A stretch of DNA of 64,000 bases. Source: Burkholderia sp. BCC1644 (GTDB taxonomy: Bacteria; Pseudomonadota; Gammaproteobacteria; Burkholderiales; Burkholderiaceae). Below, piece by piece: positions 17,037-26,217 of this stretch. Under the pieces are notes generated by a model, which had not been told where the DNA came from, searched no databases, and worked only from the letters and a program-made list of their open reading frames with translations. Each line of letters starts with the position of its first letter. Position 1 is the first letter of the stretch. The DNA lies in NCBI RefSeq assembly GCF_902833225.1, contig NZ_CADFEI010000002.1, positions 186,001 through 250,000 of the forward strand, in the 5' to 3' direction. The position numbers were made by a program, and so were the translations under genes.

Positions 17037-18338
17037 TTAACGTGCGCTGATCGGCTTCGCTTCGCGCGGCGTATCGCCGATGAACAGCTGACGCGGACGG
17101 CCGATCTTCTGCTCCGGATCGCCGATCATTTCGTTCCACTGTGCGATCCAGCCGACCGTACGTGCCATCGCGAAGATACACGTGAACATCGACGTCGGGA
17201 TGCCCAGCGCGCGCTGGACGATGCCCGAGTAGAAGTCGACGTTCGGGTACAGCTTGCGCGACACGAAGTATTCGTCTTCCAGTGCGATCTTCTCGAGCTG
17301 CATCGCGAGCTTGAACAGCGGGTCGTCGTGCAGGCCCAGTTCGTTCAGCACTTCGTAGCACGTTTCGCGCATCAGCTTCGCACGCGGATCGTAGTTCTTG
17401 TACACGCGGTGGCCGAAGCCCATCAGCTTCACGCCCGAATTCTTGTCCTTCACCTGCTTGATGAATTCGGGGATGTTGTCCGGCGAACCGATCTGCTCGA
17501 GCATGTTCAGCGCGGCTTCGTTCGCACCACCGTGCGCCGGGCCCCACAGACACGCGATACCGGCCGCGATACATGCGAACGGGTTCGCGCCCGACGAACC
17601 GGCCAGGCGGACCGTCGACGTCGATGCGTTCTGCTCGTGGTCGGCGTGCAGGATCAGGATGCGGTCGAGTGCGCGGACGAGCACGTCGTTGACCTTGTAC
17701 TCTTCGCACGGGTTCGAGAACATCATGTGCATGAAGTTCGCGCTGTACGACAGCGAGTTCTTCGGATACACGAACGGCTGGCCGATGCTGTACTTGTACG
17801 CCATCGCGACGAGCGTCGGCAGCTTCGCGATCATGCGGATCGCCGACACTTCACGATGACGCGGATCGTTGATGTCGAGCGAGTCGTGGTAGAACGCGGA
17901 CAGCGCGCCGACTGCGGCGACCAGGATCGCCATCGGGTGCGCGTCGCGGCGGAAGCCACGGAAGAAGAAGTGCATCTGCTCGTGCACCATCGTGTGCTTC
18001 GTGACGGTGTCGACGAATTCCTTCTTCTGCGCTTCGTTCGGCAGCTCGCCCTTCAGCAGCAGGTAGCAGCTCTCGAGGAAGTCCGCGTTTTGCGCGAGGT
18101 TGTCGATCGGGTAGCCGCGGTACAGCAGCTCGCCCTTGTCGCCGTCGATGTACGTGATCGCCGAATTACAAGCTGCCGTCGACATGAAGCCCGGGTCGTA
18201 CGTGAACTTGCCGGTCTGGCCGTACAGCTTGCGGATGTCGATTACGTCCGGGCCCATCGTGCCCTTGTAAATCGGCAGTTCGACGCTCGGCGAGTTGTCG
18301 CTGAACGATAGCGTGGCTTTAACATCAGACGGAGTCAT
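17037..18338 (-). CDS. gltA: citrate synthase
   Basis: 433 residues, type II (hexameric, NADH-sensitive) length. Condenses oxaloacetate and acetyl-CoA in the TCA cycle. It starts [20 protein letters not shown]. It carries the catalytic region [14 protein letters not shown] and the earlier histidine in [15 protein letters not shown]. It follows sdhE by 66 bases on the same strand, as the last gene of sdhCDAB-sdhE-gltA, and is closed by a strong terminator. Confidence 0.98.
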   Translation of the reverse strand: MTPSDVKATLSFSDNSPSVELPIYKGTMGPDVIDIRKLYGQTGKFTYDPGFMSTAACNSAITYIDGDKGELLYRGYPIDNLAQNADFLESCYLLLKGELPNEAQKKEFVDTVTKHTMVHEQMHFFFRGFRRDAHPMAILVAAVGALSAFYHDSLDINDPRHREVSAIRMIAKLPTLVAMAYKYSIGQPFVYPKNSLSYSANFMHMMFSNPCEEYKVNDVLVRALDRILILHADHEQNASTSTVRLAGSSGANPFACIAAGIACLWGPAHGGANEAALNMLEQIGSPDNIPEFIKQVKDKNSGVKLMGFGHRVYKNYDPRAKLMRETCYEVLNELGLHDDPLFKLAMQLEKIALEDEYFVSRKLYPNVDFYSGIVQRALGIPTSMFTCIFAMARTVGWIAQWNEMIGDPEQKIGRPRQLFIGDTPREAKPISAR

Positions 18339-18404
18339 GGCACATCCTCAATCGAAATAAAGAAACGGGATTCGATAACGGGCACAACGTGTCACACCTT
18401 GGCG

Positions 18405-18677
18405 TTACACGTTGCGCAGCATCTCCAACAGCCGGTGAATATCCGGGCTGTCTAGGTCGCCTTCTGGTTCCTTGCGCGCGAGGAGCAAGTCCATCAGGTC
18501 GTTGTCGCTCAGATCGAGCAGGCGCGACAACGCGCCTACGTCTGCATCGGTGAGGTCATGCTCGTATCTGCTGAAGAAACGCTCGAAGATGATGTCGTTT
18601 TCCAGCAGACCCCGCCGCGCGCGCCAGCGAAGGCGCGCGCGGCGGTGCGGGTCGGATTGATGCGAATCGTCGCTCAT
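18405..18677 (-). CDS. sdhE: succinate dehydrogenase flavinylation factor SdhE
   Basis: 90 residues. The family signature RRGLLENDIIFERFF (residues 22-36) includes the RGxxE motif needed for covalent FAD attachment to SdhA. The four-helix-bundle C-terminal half reads LSRLLDLSDNDLMDLLL. It lies 7 bases after sdhB and before gltA, fitting an assembly role for the adjacent complex II genes. Cytoplasmic. Confidence 0.95.
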   Translation of the reverse strand: MSDDSHQSDPHRRARLRWRARRGLLENDIIFERFFSRYEHDLTDADVGALSRLLDLSDNDLMDLLLARKEPEGDLDSPDIHRLLEMLRNV

Positions 18678-18684
18678 CTCGACC

Positions 18685-19386
18685 TTAAACCGCGCGGCGA
18701 ACCATCAGTTCCTTGATCTTGCCGATCGCCTTCGTCGGGTTCAGGCCCTTCGGGCAAACGTCGACGCAGTTCATGATCGTGTGGCAACGGAACAGACGGT
18801 ACGGGTCTTCCAGGTTGTCGAGGCGCTCGCCGGTAGCCGTGTCGCGGCTGTCCGCGATGAAGCGGTAAGCCTGCAGCAGGCCGGCCGGGCCGACGAACTT
18901 GTCCGGGTTCCACCAGAAGCTCGGGCACGACGTCGAGCAGCTCGCGCACAGAATGCACTCGTACACGCCGTCGAGCTCGTCGCGCTCTTCCGGCGACTGG
19001 AGGCGTTCCTTCTCCGGCGGCGGCGCGTCGTTGATCAGGTACGGCTTGATCGAGTGGTACTGGTTGAAGAAGTGCGTCATGTCGACGATCAGGTCGCGCA
19101 CGACGGGCAGGCCCGGCAGCGGACGCAGCACGATCTTCTGCGGCAGGTCGTTCAGGTTCGTCAGGCACGCGAGACCGTTCTTGCCGTTGATGTTCATCGC
19201 GTCCGAACCGCACACGCCTTCACGGCACGAACGGCGGAACGACAGCGTCTCGTCCAGTGCCTTCAGCTTCACCAGTGCGTCGAGCAGCATGCGCTCATGC
19301 TGGATCTCGAGCTCGTACGTCTGCATGCGCGGCGCTGCGTCCTTGTCCGGATCGTAGCGGTAGACTTCAAAAATGCGTTTTGCCAT
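18685..19386 (-). CDS. sdhB: succinate dehydrogenase iron-sulfur subunit
   Basis: 233 residues. The N-terminal ferredoxin domain holds the [2Fe-2S] motif [21 protein letters not shown] in separate parts ([11 protein letters not shown] and the later Cys). The C-terminal part has [16 protein letters not shown] and [11 protein letters not shown] for the [4Fe-4S] and [3Fe-4S] clusters. It transfers electrons from SdhA to quinone. 21 bases separate it from sdhA. Confidence 0.98.
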   Translation of the reverse strand: MAKRIFEVYRYDPDKDAAPRMQTYELEIQHERMLLDALVKLKALDETLSFRRSCREGVCGSDAMNINGKNGLACLTNLNDLPQKIVLRPLPGLPVVRDLIVDMTHFFNQYHSIKPYLINDAPPPEKERLQSPEERDELDGVYECILCASCSTSCPSFWWNPDKFVGPAGLLQAYRFIADSRDTATGERLDNLEDPYRLFRCHTIMNCVDVCPKGLNPTKAIGKIKELMVRRAV

Positions 19387-19407
19387 TTCGGATTCCTTTG
19401 ACTCGGC

Positions 19408-21183
19408 TTAGAACGTGCGCGGCTTCGGCGGCACGGATTCGACCGTCAGCGGCTTCATTTGAACCGGCTTGTAGTCGAGGCGATCGCCCTCGCTGTACCA
19501 CAGCGTGTGGCGCAGCCAGTTTTCGTCGTCGCGGTGTTCGTAGTCGCTGTGAGCGTGCGCGCCACGGCTTTCCTTGCGTGCTTCCGCCGACACCATCGTG
19601 GCGCGAGCCACTTCGATCAGGTTCTCCAGCTCGAGCGCTTCGACGCGCGCGGTGTTGAACACCTTCGACTTGTCCTTCAGGTGGATGTTTTCCACGCGCG
19701 CTGCCAGGCCGGCCATCTGGTCGACGCCTTCCTTCAGCAGTGCCGACGTGCGGAACACGCCTGCGTGCTTCTGCATCGTCGCGCGGATGTCGTTCGCGAC
19801 GTCCTGCGTGTATTCGCCCGAGGTCGACTTGTCGAGCTTCGCCAGGCGCGCCAGCGAGTATTCGCCTGCATCGGCCGGCAGCGGCTTGTGTTCCTTCTGG
19901 TTCTTCACGTGCTCAACGATGTGGTTGCCGGCCGCACGGCCGAACACCACGAGGTCCAGCAGCGAGTTCGTGCCGAGGCGGTTCGCGCCGTGCACGGACA
20001 CGCACGAGCATTCGCCCACTGCGTAGAAACCGTTGACCGGCTCCTTGTGATCGCGCGACGTGCCGACGACCTGACCATGGATGTTGGTCGGGATGCCGCC
20101 CATCTGGTAATGGATCGTCGGAACGACCGGGATCGGTTCCTTGATCGCGTCGACGTTCGCGAACTTCAGCGCGATTTCGCGGATCGACGGCAGACGCTTC
20201 ATGATCGTCTCGGCGCCGATGTGCGACAGGTCGAGCAGCACGTGATCCTTGTTCGGACCGACGCCGCGACCTTCCTTGATTTCCTGGTCCATCGAACGCG
20301 ACACGAAGTCACGCGGCGCCAGATCCTTCAGCGTCGGCGCGTAGCGCTCCATGAAACGCTCGCCGTTCGCGTTGCGCAGGATACCGCCTTCGCCGCGCAC
20401 GCCTTCGGTGATCAGCACGCCCGCGCCGGCCACGCCGGTCGGGTGGAACTGCCAGAACTCCATGTCCTGCAGCGCGATGCCCGAACGCGCAGCCATGCCG
20501 AGGCCGTCGCCGGTGTTGATGAACGCGTTGGTCGATGCCGCGAAGATCCGGCCTGCGCCGCCCGTCGCGAACAGCGTCGTCTTGCCTTCCATGATGTAGA
20601 CGTCGCCCGTCTCCATCTCGAGGGCCGTCACGCCGAGCACGTCGCCTTCCGCGTCGCGGATCAGGTCGAGCGCCATCCATTCGACGAAGAACTGCGTCTT
20701 CGCTTCGACGTTCTGCTGGTACAGCGTGTGCAGCAGCGCGTGACCGGTACGGTCGGCGGCCGCGCAAGCGCGCTGGACCGGCTTCTCGCCGTAGTTCGCG
20801 GTGTGGCCGCCGAACGGGCGCTGGTAGATCGTGCCGTCCGCGTTGCGGTCGAACGGCATGCCGAAGTGCTCGAGTTCGTACACGACGTTCGGCGCTTCAC
20901 GGCACATGAATTCGATCGCGTCCTGGTCGCCGAGCCAGTCGGAGCCCTTGATCGTGTCGTAGAAGTGGAAGTGCCAGTTGTCTTCGCTCATGTTGCCGAG
21001 CGATGCACCGATACCGCCCTGCGCGGCCACCGTGTGCGAACGCGTCGGGAACACCTTCGACAACACGCCGACCGACAGGCCCGCGCGCGACAGTTGCAGC
21101 GCTGCGCGCAAGCCGGAGCCGCCCGCGCCGACGATCACCACGTCGAACTTGCGGCGCGGGAGGTTGGATTTGATTGCAGCCAT
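19408..21183 (-). CDS. sdhA: succinate dehydrogenase flavoprotein subunit
   Basis: 591 residues. The FAD-binding start is [21 protein letters not shown] (residues 15-35, in parts). SHTVAAQGG contains the histidine that carries covalent FAD. The active-site segments [15 protein letters not shown] and the [14 protein letters not shown] region follow. It oxidises succinate to fumarate. It lies 3 bases after sdhD, within the sdhCDAB cluster. Confidence 0.98.
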   Translation of the reverse strand: MAAIKSNLPRRKFDVVIVGAGGSGLRAALQLSRAGLSVGVLSKVFPTRSHTVAAQGGIGASLGNMSEDNWHFHFYDTIKGSDWLGDQDAIEFMCREAPNVVYELEHFGMPFDRNADGTIYQRPFGGHTANYGEKPVQRACAAADRTGHALLHTLYQQNVEAKTQFFVEWMALDLIRDAEGDVLGVTALEMETGDVYIMEGKTTLFATGGAGRIFAASTNAFINTGDGLGMAARSGIALQDMEFWQFHPTGVAGAGVLITEGVRGEGGILRNANGERFMERYAPTLKDLAPRDFVSRSMDQEIKEGRGVGPNKDHVLLDLSHIGAETIMKRLPSIREIALKFANVDAIKEPIPVVPTIHYQMGGIPTNIHGQVVGTSRDHKEPVNGFYAVGECSCVSVHGANRLGTNSLLDLVVFGRAAGNHIVEHVKNQKEHKPLPADAGEYSLARLAKLDKSTSGEYTQDVANDIRATMQKHAGVFRTSALLKEGVDQMAGLAARVENIHLKDKSKVFNTARVEALELENLIEVARATMVSAEARKESRGAHAHSDYEHRDDENWLRHTLWYSEGDRLDYKPVQMKPLTVESVPPKPRTF

Positions 21184-21186
21184 TCT

Positions 21187-21555
21187 TTACACTCTCCAGA
21201 GAATCTGCGCGGCGTAGCCCGCACATGCGAGCAGCCAGACGATGGTCAGCGATTGCAGCAGCAGGCGCACACCGACGGGCTTCACGTAGTCCATCCAGAT
21301 GTCGCGCACGCCGACCCATGCGTGGTAGAAGAGGGAAAGCAGCATCACGAAGGTGGCGAGCTTCATCCATTGCGCGGCGAAGATCGATGCCCAGCCTTCG
21401 TACGAGAAATCGTGCGCGCCGAAGAACAGGGCGAGCAGAATGACCGTGTAGACTGCCATGATCGTGGCGGTGATGCGCTGCGCAAGCCAGTCGCGCAGGC
21501 CGTAGTGAGCGCCGACGACGAGGCGCTTCGAGCCGATTCGGTTATTGGCTGCCAT
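21187..21555 (-). CDS. sdhD: succinate dehydrogenase membrane anchor subunit
   Basis: 122 residues with three membrane segments (TATIMAVYTVILLALFFG; the AQWMKLATFVMLLSLFYHA stretch; RLLLQSLTIVWLLACAGYA). The histidine in FYHAWVGVRDIWMDYVKP is the conserved heme b/quinone-site region. Anchors SdhAB to the inner membrane together with SdhC. It lies 4 bases after sdhC. Confidence 0.95.
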   Translation of the reverse strand: MAANNRIGSKRLVVGAHYGLRDWLAQRITATIMAVYTVILLALFFGAHDFSYEGWASIFAAQWMKLATFVMLLSLFYHAWVGVRDIWMDYVKPVGVRLLLQSLTIVWLLACAGYAAQILWRV

Positions 21556-21559
21556 TTTC

Positions 21560-21976
21560 TTAGAATGCTCCGAACAGTTTGAGTGCCATGGCGATCGTCA
21601 GGGCGATCGAGACGACAAAGACGACGACTGCCGTCCGCTTGCCGCCTTCCTTCGTGACGGCGTCGTGGTTGACGTCCATCAGCAGGTGGCGAATGCCGGC
21701 GCAGAAATGGTGGAAGAAGGCCCACGACAGTGCGAGGACGATCAGCTTGACGATGATGTTGGAGAGGAAAGCCTTGAAGACTTCGAAGCTGAGCTCGGAC
21801 GTCAGGCTCTGGTCGAAGAGGAACAGCAGGAACGGCAGGAACAAGAACAGCAGCGCGCCGCTGACTCGATGGAGAATCGACAATATCGCTGCCAGCGGCA
21901 TGCGATATTTCATCGTGATATCGCCGAATCCGATGTTCCGGTATTCCGGCCTCGGCTTTCTTACTGCATCAGTCAT
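21560..21976 (-). CDS. sdhC: succinate dehydrogenase cytochrome b556 subunit
   Basis: 138 residues. The family motif ILSILHRVSGALLFL appears at about residues 32-46, and FHHFCAGIRHLLMDV carries the heme-ligand histidine. Three membrane segments. First gene of the leftward sdhCDAB-sdhE-gltA run. A 168-base gap before the GntR gene must hold its promoter; I could not assign a convincing -35/-10 pair. Confidence 0.96.
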   Translation of the reverse strand: MTDAVRKPRPEYRNIGFGDITMKYRMPLAAILSILHRVSGALLFLFLPFLLFLFDQSLTSELSFEVFKAFLSNIIVKLIVLALSWAFFHHFCAGIRHLLMDVNHDAVTKEGGKRTAVVVFVVSIALTIAMALKLFGAF

Positions 21977-22144
21977 GCTAGACCCCTACTATGTTGTCAC
22001 ACTAATCCGCGATTTTAGCGCCTTTTTATATCGCGCTGCAGCGAAAGTCTGCTCTGGATAGTTGCGCGAACAAGAACAAAGGCGGCCCGAAACGTGCTTC
22101 GCGAGCGTGGGAATCGCGAAGCACTCGGCTTGAGCCGAAGCTAC

Positions 22145-22969
22145 TCAACTCAAGTCATTCTGATAGTAGTACCCGGTTGTGACATACCAGCCGCGACGCA
22201 CTTCCACCGGCCGGTCTCCGTATGTATAGGACACGCGCTCGACCGACAGCAACGGAAAACCCGCAGGCACATGCAGCAGGTCGGCCACCGAAGGCTCGGC
22301 CGCGACCGCGCGAATCTTCTCCGTCGCGCGGATCATCCGCGTGCCGAACTCCGTCTCGAACATCGCGTAGAGCGGCCCCTTGTACTCGCTCAGCCGCTCG
22401 AACGTCAGCCCGCGGAACATCGCGCCCGGCAGCCAGATCTCGTCGAGCACCGTCACTTCGTTCTCGAACTCCAGCAGGCGGCGCACCTGCACGACCGGAT
22501 CGGCGGGCTTCAGGTCGAGCTGCCGCGCGATCTCGGCCGGCGCACGCAGGCGGCGGCATTCGAGCAGGCGGCTCACGTGCGGGTGTTCGGCACCATCGTC
22601 GGCCAGCAGACGCAGGAAGCGGAATTGCGCGCGATCCTCGTTGTGCGTTGCAACAAAAGTGCCCTTGCCCTGCCGCCGGACCACGAGGTTTTCGGCGGCC
22701 AGTTCGTCGATCGCCTTGCGAACGGTGCCCTGGCTGACCTTGTAGCGGGCCGCGAGCTCCACTTCGCTCGGGATGATCTCGCCCGGCTTCCATTCACCGG
22801 TTTCGAGACTTTGCGTGATCAATGACTTAATCTGCTGGTATAACGGGCTGAACGTCGGCGACGGCGGCGCCGCAGGCGAAGGTGCGGGATCGCCCGCGCC
22901 CGGCTGCCCTGGGCCGCCTGCGCCGGTCTGATTCGCGGTATTCGCCTGGTTCGATGTCATGGCGCGCAT
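22145..22969 (-). CDS. GntR-family (HutC subgroup) regulator next to TCA genes
   Basis: About 274 residues. A low-complexity Gly/Pro/Ala N-terminal tail precedes the winged HTH at about residues 38-100 (SPLYQQIKSLITQSLETGEW, PSEVELAARYKVSQGTVRKA), then a UTRA effector domain ending PVEVRRGWYVTTGYYYQ. ATG codons at 22969 and 22960 are both possible starts; a longer in-frame version is less likely. It sits between sdhC (same strand) and mdh (divergent). A perfect palindrome in the mdh promoter is its most likely site. It is probably a metabolite-sensing regulator of the TCA genes; the ligand is unknown. Confidence 0.9.
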   Translation of the reverse strand: MRAMTSNQANTANQTGAGGPGQPGAGDPAPSPAAPPSPTFSPLYQQIKSLITQSLETGEWKPGEIIPSEVELAARYKVSQGTVRKAIDELAAENLVVRRQGKGTFVATHNEDRAQFRFLRLLADDGAEHPHVSRLLECRRLRAPAEIARQLDLKPADPVVQVRRLLEFENEVTVLDEIWLPGAMFRGLTFERLSEYKGPLYAMFETEFGTRMIRATEKIRAVAAEPSVADLLHVPAGFPLLSVERVSYTYGDRPVEVRRGWYVTTGYYYQNDLS

Positions 22970-23017
22970 TTCATCACAAACCGCACTTTTTCGTCCACTC
23001 AATTTCCGCAAAACATC

Positions 23018-23033
23018 TGTCTTATATAAGACA
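23018..23033. promoter_or_regulatory. perfect palindrome between gntR and mdh, probable operator
   Basis: TGTCTTATATAAGACA is a perfect 16-base palindrome. It lies 49 bases upstream of the gntR start and 11 bases upstream of the -35 box of a good mdh promoter. GntR-family sites are typically palindromes of this size. The site is AT-rich in GC-rich DNA, which argues for selection. Confidence 0.7.
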
Positions 23034-23044
23034 TATGATACCGT

Positions 23045-23073
23045 TTGACTTTGCGCGTGACGGCTCCTACACT
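23045..23073 (+). promoter_or_regulatory. sigma-70 promoter for mdh
   Basis: TTGACT at 23045-23050 and TACACT at 23068-23073 are separated by exactly 17 bases. The start of mdh is 185 bases downstream, leaving a leader of about 175 bases. The palindrome at 23018-23033 is directly upstream. Confidence 0.65.
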
Positions 23074-23257
23074 CCCGGTCGAGCAAGGGTTCGCGGGTGC
23101 AACAGCGCGTCCCCGGCTACGTGCCACGGCCGTCTCCAGGTTCACCGCGTCTGCCATCGCGAGTCCTCCGCCCTGCTTCAATGCAACGTTACGCACAACG
23201 CGCATAGAATGGCGTTTTCGCTAGCGTCCAACGCTTCAACCGTCCTGGAGATTTTCA

Positions 23258-24244
23258 ATGGCTAAGCCCGCAAAGCGCGTTGCCGTCACCGGCGCCGCAG
23301 GTCAAATCGCTTACTCCCTGCTGTTCCGCATCGCGAACGGCGACCTGCTCGGCAAGGACCAGCCGGTCATCCTGCAACTGCTCGACCTCCCGCAAGCCCA
23401 AGGCGCCGTCAAAGGCGTCGTGATGGAACTCGACGATTGCGCGTTCCCGCTGCTCGCGGGCGTCGTGATCACCGACGATCCCAAGGTTGCATTCAAGGAT
23501 GCAGACGTCGCGCTGCTGGTCGGTGCACGTCCGCGCTCGAAGGGCATGGAGCGCAAGGACCTGCTGTCGGCAAACGCTGAAATCTTCACGGTTCAGGGCG
23601 CTGCACTGAACGAAGTCGCCAGCCGCGACGTGAAGGTGCTGGTCGTCGGCAACCCGGCGAACACGAACGCCTACATCGCGATGAAGTCGGCGCCGGATCT
23701 GCCGAAGAAGAACTTCACGGCGATGCTGCGCCTCGACCACAACCGCGCGCTGTCGCAGCTCGCCGCGAAGTCGGGCAAGCCGGTCGCGTCGATCGAGAAG
23801 CTCGCCGTGTGGGGCAACCACTCGCCGACGATGTACCCGGACTTCCGCTTCGCGACCGCCGAAGGCGAATCGATGCTGAAGCTGATCAACGACGACGTGT
23901 GGAACCGCGACACGTTCATCCCGACCGTCGGCAAGCGCGGCGCGGCGATCATCGAAGCGCGCGGCCTGTCGTCGGCAGCGTCGGCAGCCAACGCGGCGAT
24001 CGACCACGTCCGTGACTGGGTCCTCGGCACGAACGGCAAGTGGGTCACGATGGGCATCCCGTCGGACGGCTCGTACGGCATCCCCGAAGACATCATCTAC
24101 GGTGTGCCGGTCGTTTGCGAAAACGGCGAGTACAAGCGCATCGAAGGCCTGGAAATCGACGCGTTCTCGCGCGAGAAGATGGACGGCACGCTGGCCGAGC
24201 TGCTCGAAGAGCGCGATGGCGTCGCCCACCTGCTGAAGAACTAA
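23258..24244 (+). CDS. mdh: malate dehydrogenase
   Basis: 328 residues. NAD-dependent oxidation of malate to oxaloacetate. The Rossmann motif is [33 protein letters not shown] is the mobile active-site loop with its arginines. [13 protein letters not shown] and [14 protein letters not shown] hold the catalytic Asp, and [13 protein letters not shown] the catalytic His. This is the lactate/malate dehydrogenase-type cytoplasmic enzyme common in betaproteobacteria. Preceded by its own promoter and a GntR-type operator. Confidence 0.98.
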
Positions 24245-24431
24245 GCATCACGCGCCCTTGCCGGGCGGCCCTCGGGCCACCCGGTTCCGGCCCGGGCCGG
24301 CGCCAGCCGCCGGCCCTGCCGCACAATCCGATTCGCGCACGTTTTGCCGCCCCGCGCCCACCGCGCACCGGCCCAGAACCTGCCCGAATCCGATTTTCTC
24401 CACGTTGACACGCTCCCCTGACGTCGAAGAG

Positions 24432-25439
24432 ATGGCCGCGCTCACTCCTGCACAAGTGCTGTACGACGGGGCGTCCCCGCCCGCGATCCTGCCCTGCTGC
24501 GATCATTACGCGGGCAGCGAAAAGCTGATGCGCAAGTCGCTCGCGCTGCAAGCCGAACTGGGTCCCGTATTCGACATCACGTTCGACTGCGAGGACGGCG
24601 CGGCCGTCGGCCAGGAAGCCGCGCATGCGGCCCTCGTCGCCGACCTGCTCGGCAGCGACGAGAACCGCTTCGGCCGCATCGGCGTCCGGATCCACGACTT
24701 TTCCCACCCGCACTGGCGCGACGACGTCCGCATCGTGCTGCGCGCCGCGCGCGCACCGGCTTATATCACGCTCCCGAAGATCGCGAACGCGGCCGATGCC
24801 GCCGAAATGACCGCGTTCATCGAAGGCGCGCGCCGCGAGCTCGGCATCGCGCAGCCGATCCCGGTCGACGTGCTGGTCGAGACGCACGGCGCGCTTGCGC
24901 AGGCCTTTGCCCTCGCCGCGCTGCCGACGGTCGGCACGCTGAGCTTCGGGCTGATGGACTTCGTTTCCGCGCACCATGGCGCGATTCCCGATTCCGCGAT
25001 GCGCTCGCCCGGCCAGTTCGAACACCCGCTCGTGCGCCGCGCGAAGCTGGAAATCGCCGCGGCCTGCCACGCACACGGCAAGACGCCGTCGCACAACGTG
25101 ACGACCGAAGTGCGCGACATGAGCGTCGTGGCCGGCGATGCGCGCCGCGCGCGCGACGAATTCGCGTTCACGCGCATGTGGAGCATCCATCCCGCGCAGA
25201 TCCGCCCGATCGTCGACGCGTTCGCACCGCGCACCGACGAAGTCGCGCTGGCCGCCGAGATCCTGCTGGCCGCGCAGGCCGCCGACTGGGGCCCGACGCG
25301 CCACGGTGATACGCTGCACGATCGCGCGAGTTATCGCTATTACTGGTCGGTGCTGCGCCGCGCGCGCGCCACCGGCCAGCCCGTACCGGCCGAGGCCGCG
25401 CCGCTGTTCGGCCCGGCCGCCGCGGGCGCCGCGCCGTAA
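24432..25439 (+). CDS. CitE-like HpcH/HpaI aldolase family lyase
   Basis: About 335 residues of the HpcH/HpaI aldolase/citrate-lyase beta family, a TIM-barrel that cleaves acyl-CoA thioesters such as malyl- or citramalyl-CoA. FDITFDCEDGAAVGQE (about residues 47-62) holds the acidic Mg ligands, and the barrel segment VDVLVETHGALAQAF holds a conserved glutamate. RMWSIHPAQIRPIVDAF is a typical C-terminal motif. No citD/citF/citG genes are nearby, so it is not part of citrate lyase. The start at ATG 24432 is uncertain; a TTG at 24405 is possible. 187 bases downstream of mdh and probably read with it. Confidence 0.85.
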   Translation: MAALTPAQVLYDGASPPAILPCCDHYAGSEKLMRKSLALQAELGPVFDITFDCEDGAAVGQEAAHAALVADLLGSDENRFGRIGVRIHDFSHPHWRDDVRIVLRAARAPAYITLPKIANAADAAEMTAFIEGARRELGIAQPIPVDVLVETHGALAQAFALAALPTVGTLSFGLMDFVSAHHGAIPDSAMRSPGQFEHPLVRRAKLEIAAACHAHGKTPSHNVTTEVRDMSVVAGDARRARDEFAFTRMWSIHPAQIRPIVDAFAPRTDEVALAAEILLAAQAADWGPTRHGDTLHDRASYRYYWSVLRRARATGQPVPAEAAPLFGPAAAGAAP

Positions 25440-25678
25440 GCGCGCGCCGCCGGCCGAAACGCCAGATACACGAATTTCATGCATTCGCCGATGCGCAAAC
25501 CGGACAGAGGTTTGCGAAACGACAAAAAACGTAACGGAGCCCGAAAACCTGATATGTACGCGGCCAAATAGGTGAAAATAGCGGCCGCTGCGCGCTTTCG
25601 GGGCGCGTGCAGTTTCAAACCGGCCGGCAGTTTCGATTGCCGGCCCTTGTCAACTGATTATCGAAAGGTTCTGACTCC

Positions 25679-26194
25679 ATGAAGAAACTCCTGATCGCTA
25701 CCGCCATCGGCGCCTTGTCCGCCACGATGCTGGTGTCGGCTCCGAGCGCGTTTGCCCAGGGTACGGCCACGACGACCGCGAAGAAGGCAACCGCCAAGCG
25801 CCCGGCGCCGGCCAAGCGCATCATCCCGCGCAGCAAGAAGGCGCAGGCACGCGCAGCTGCCAAGGTCGATCCGGTACCGGACGGCGCGGTCAAGTGGGCC
25901 TGTAAGGAAGGCCTGTCGTTCGACCTCGCCGGCGACATGAAGCGCGACCAGGTCGTCACGGTTCACTGGGCGAAGAAGAACTACAAGCTGCCGCGTCAAG
26001 CCACGACGACGGGCGCCGACACGTTCTACGATCCGGCAGCAGGCTTCAAGCTGGTCGTGATCCCGACCAAGGCCATGCTGTTCTCGGACGCAAACGGCGG
26101 CGAGCGCCTCGCGGACGAATGCGTGACGCCGGAAATGGCACAAGGCACGGCAGCGCCGACGCAATCGAACGAGCTGAAGCCGGCAACGAACTAA
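25679..26194 (+). CDS. secreted protein with MliC-like C-terminal domain
   Basis: 171 residues. Signal peptide [20 protein letters not shown]...AFA with a probable cut after residue 26. A Lys/Ala/Pro-rich linker (residues 28-63) follows. The C-terminal domain runs from [14 protein letters not shown] to LADEC and has two cysteines at its ends, short strands and a [20 protein letters not shown] segment. The spacing resembles MliC/PliC-type lysozyme inhibitors, but the match is by eye only and the canonical S-G-x-x-Y segment is altered. Probably periplasmic. Its place in the TCA block looks incidental. Confidence 0.75.
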   Translation: MKKLLIATAIGALSATMLVSAPSAFAQGTATTTAKKATAKRPAPAKRIIPRSKKAQARAAAKVDPVPDGAVKWACKEGLSFDLAGDMKRDQVVTVHWAKKNYKLPRQATTTGADTFYDPAAGFKLVVIPTKAMLFSDANGGERLADECVTPEMAQGTAAPTQSNELKPATN

Positions 26195-26217
26195 GCGCGT
26201 TCCCCCTCGGCCCCTCG

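Noticed and set aside
25494..25516. Stem CGCAAACC/GGTTTGCG after the CitE-like gene as a terminator
   Set aside because: It is followed by an A-rich, not T-rich, stretch, so termination is unlikely; it may only be an mRNA 3' stem.
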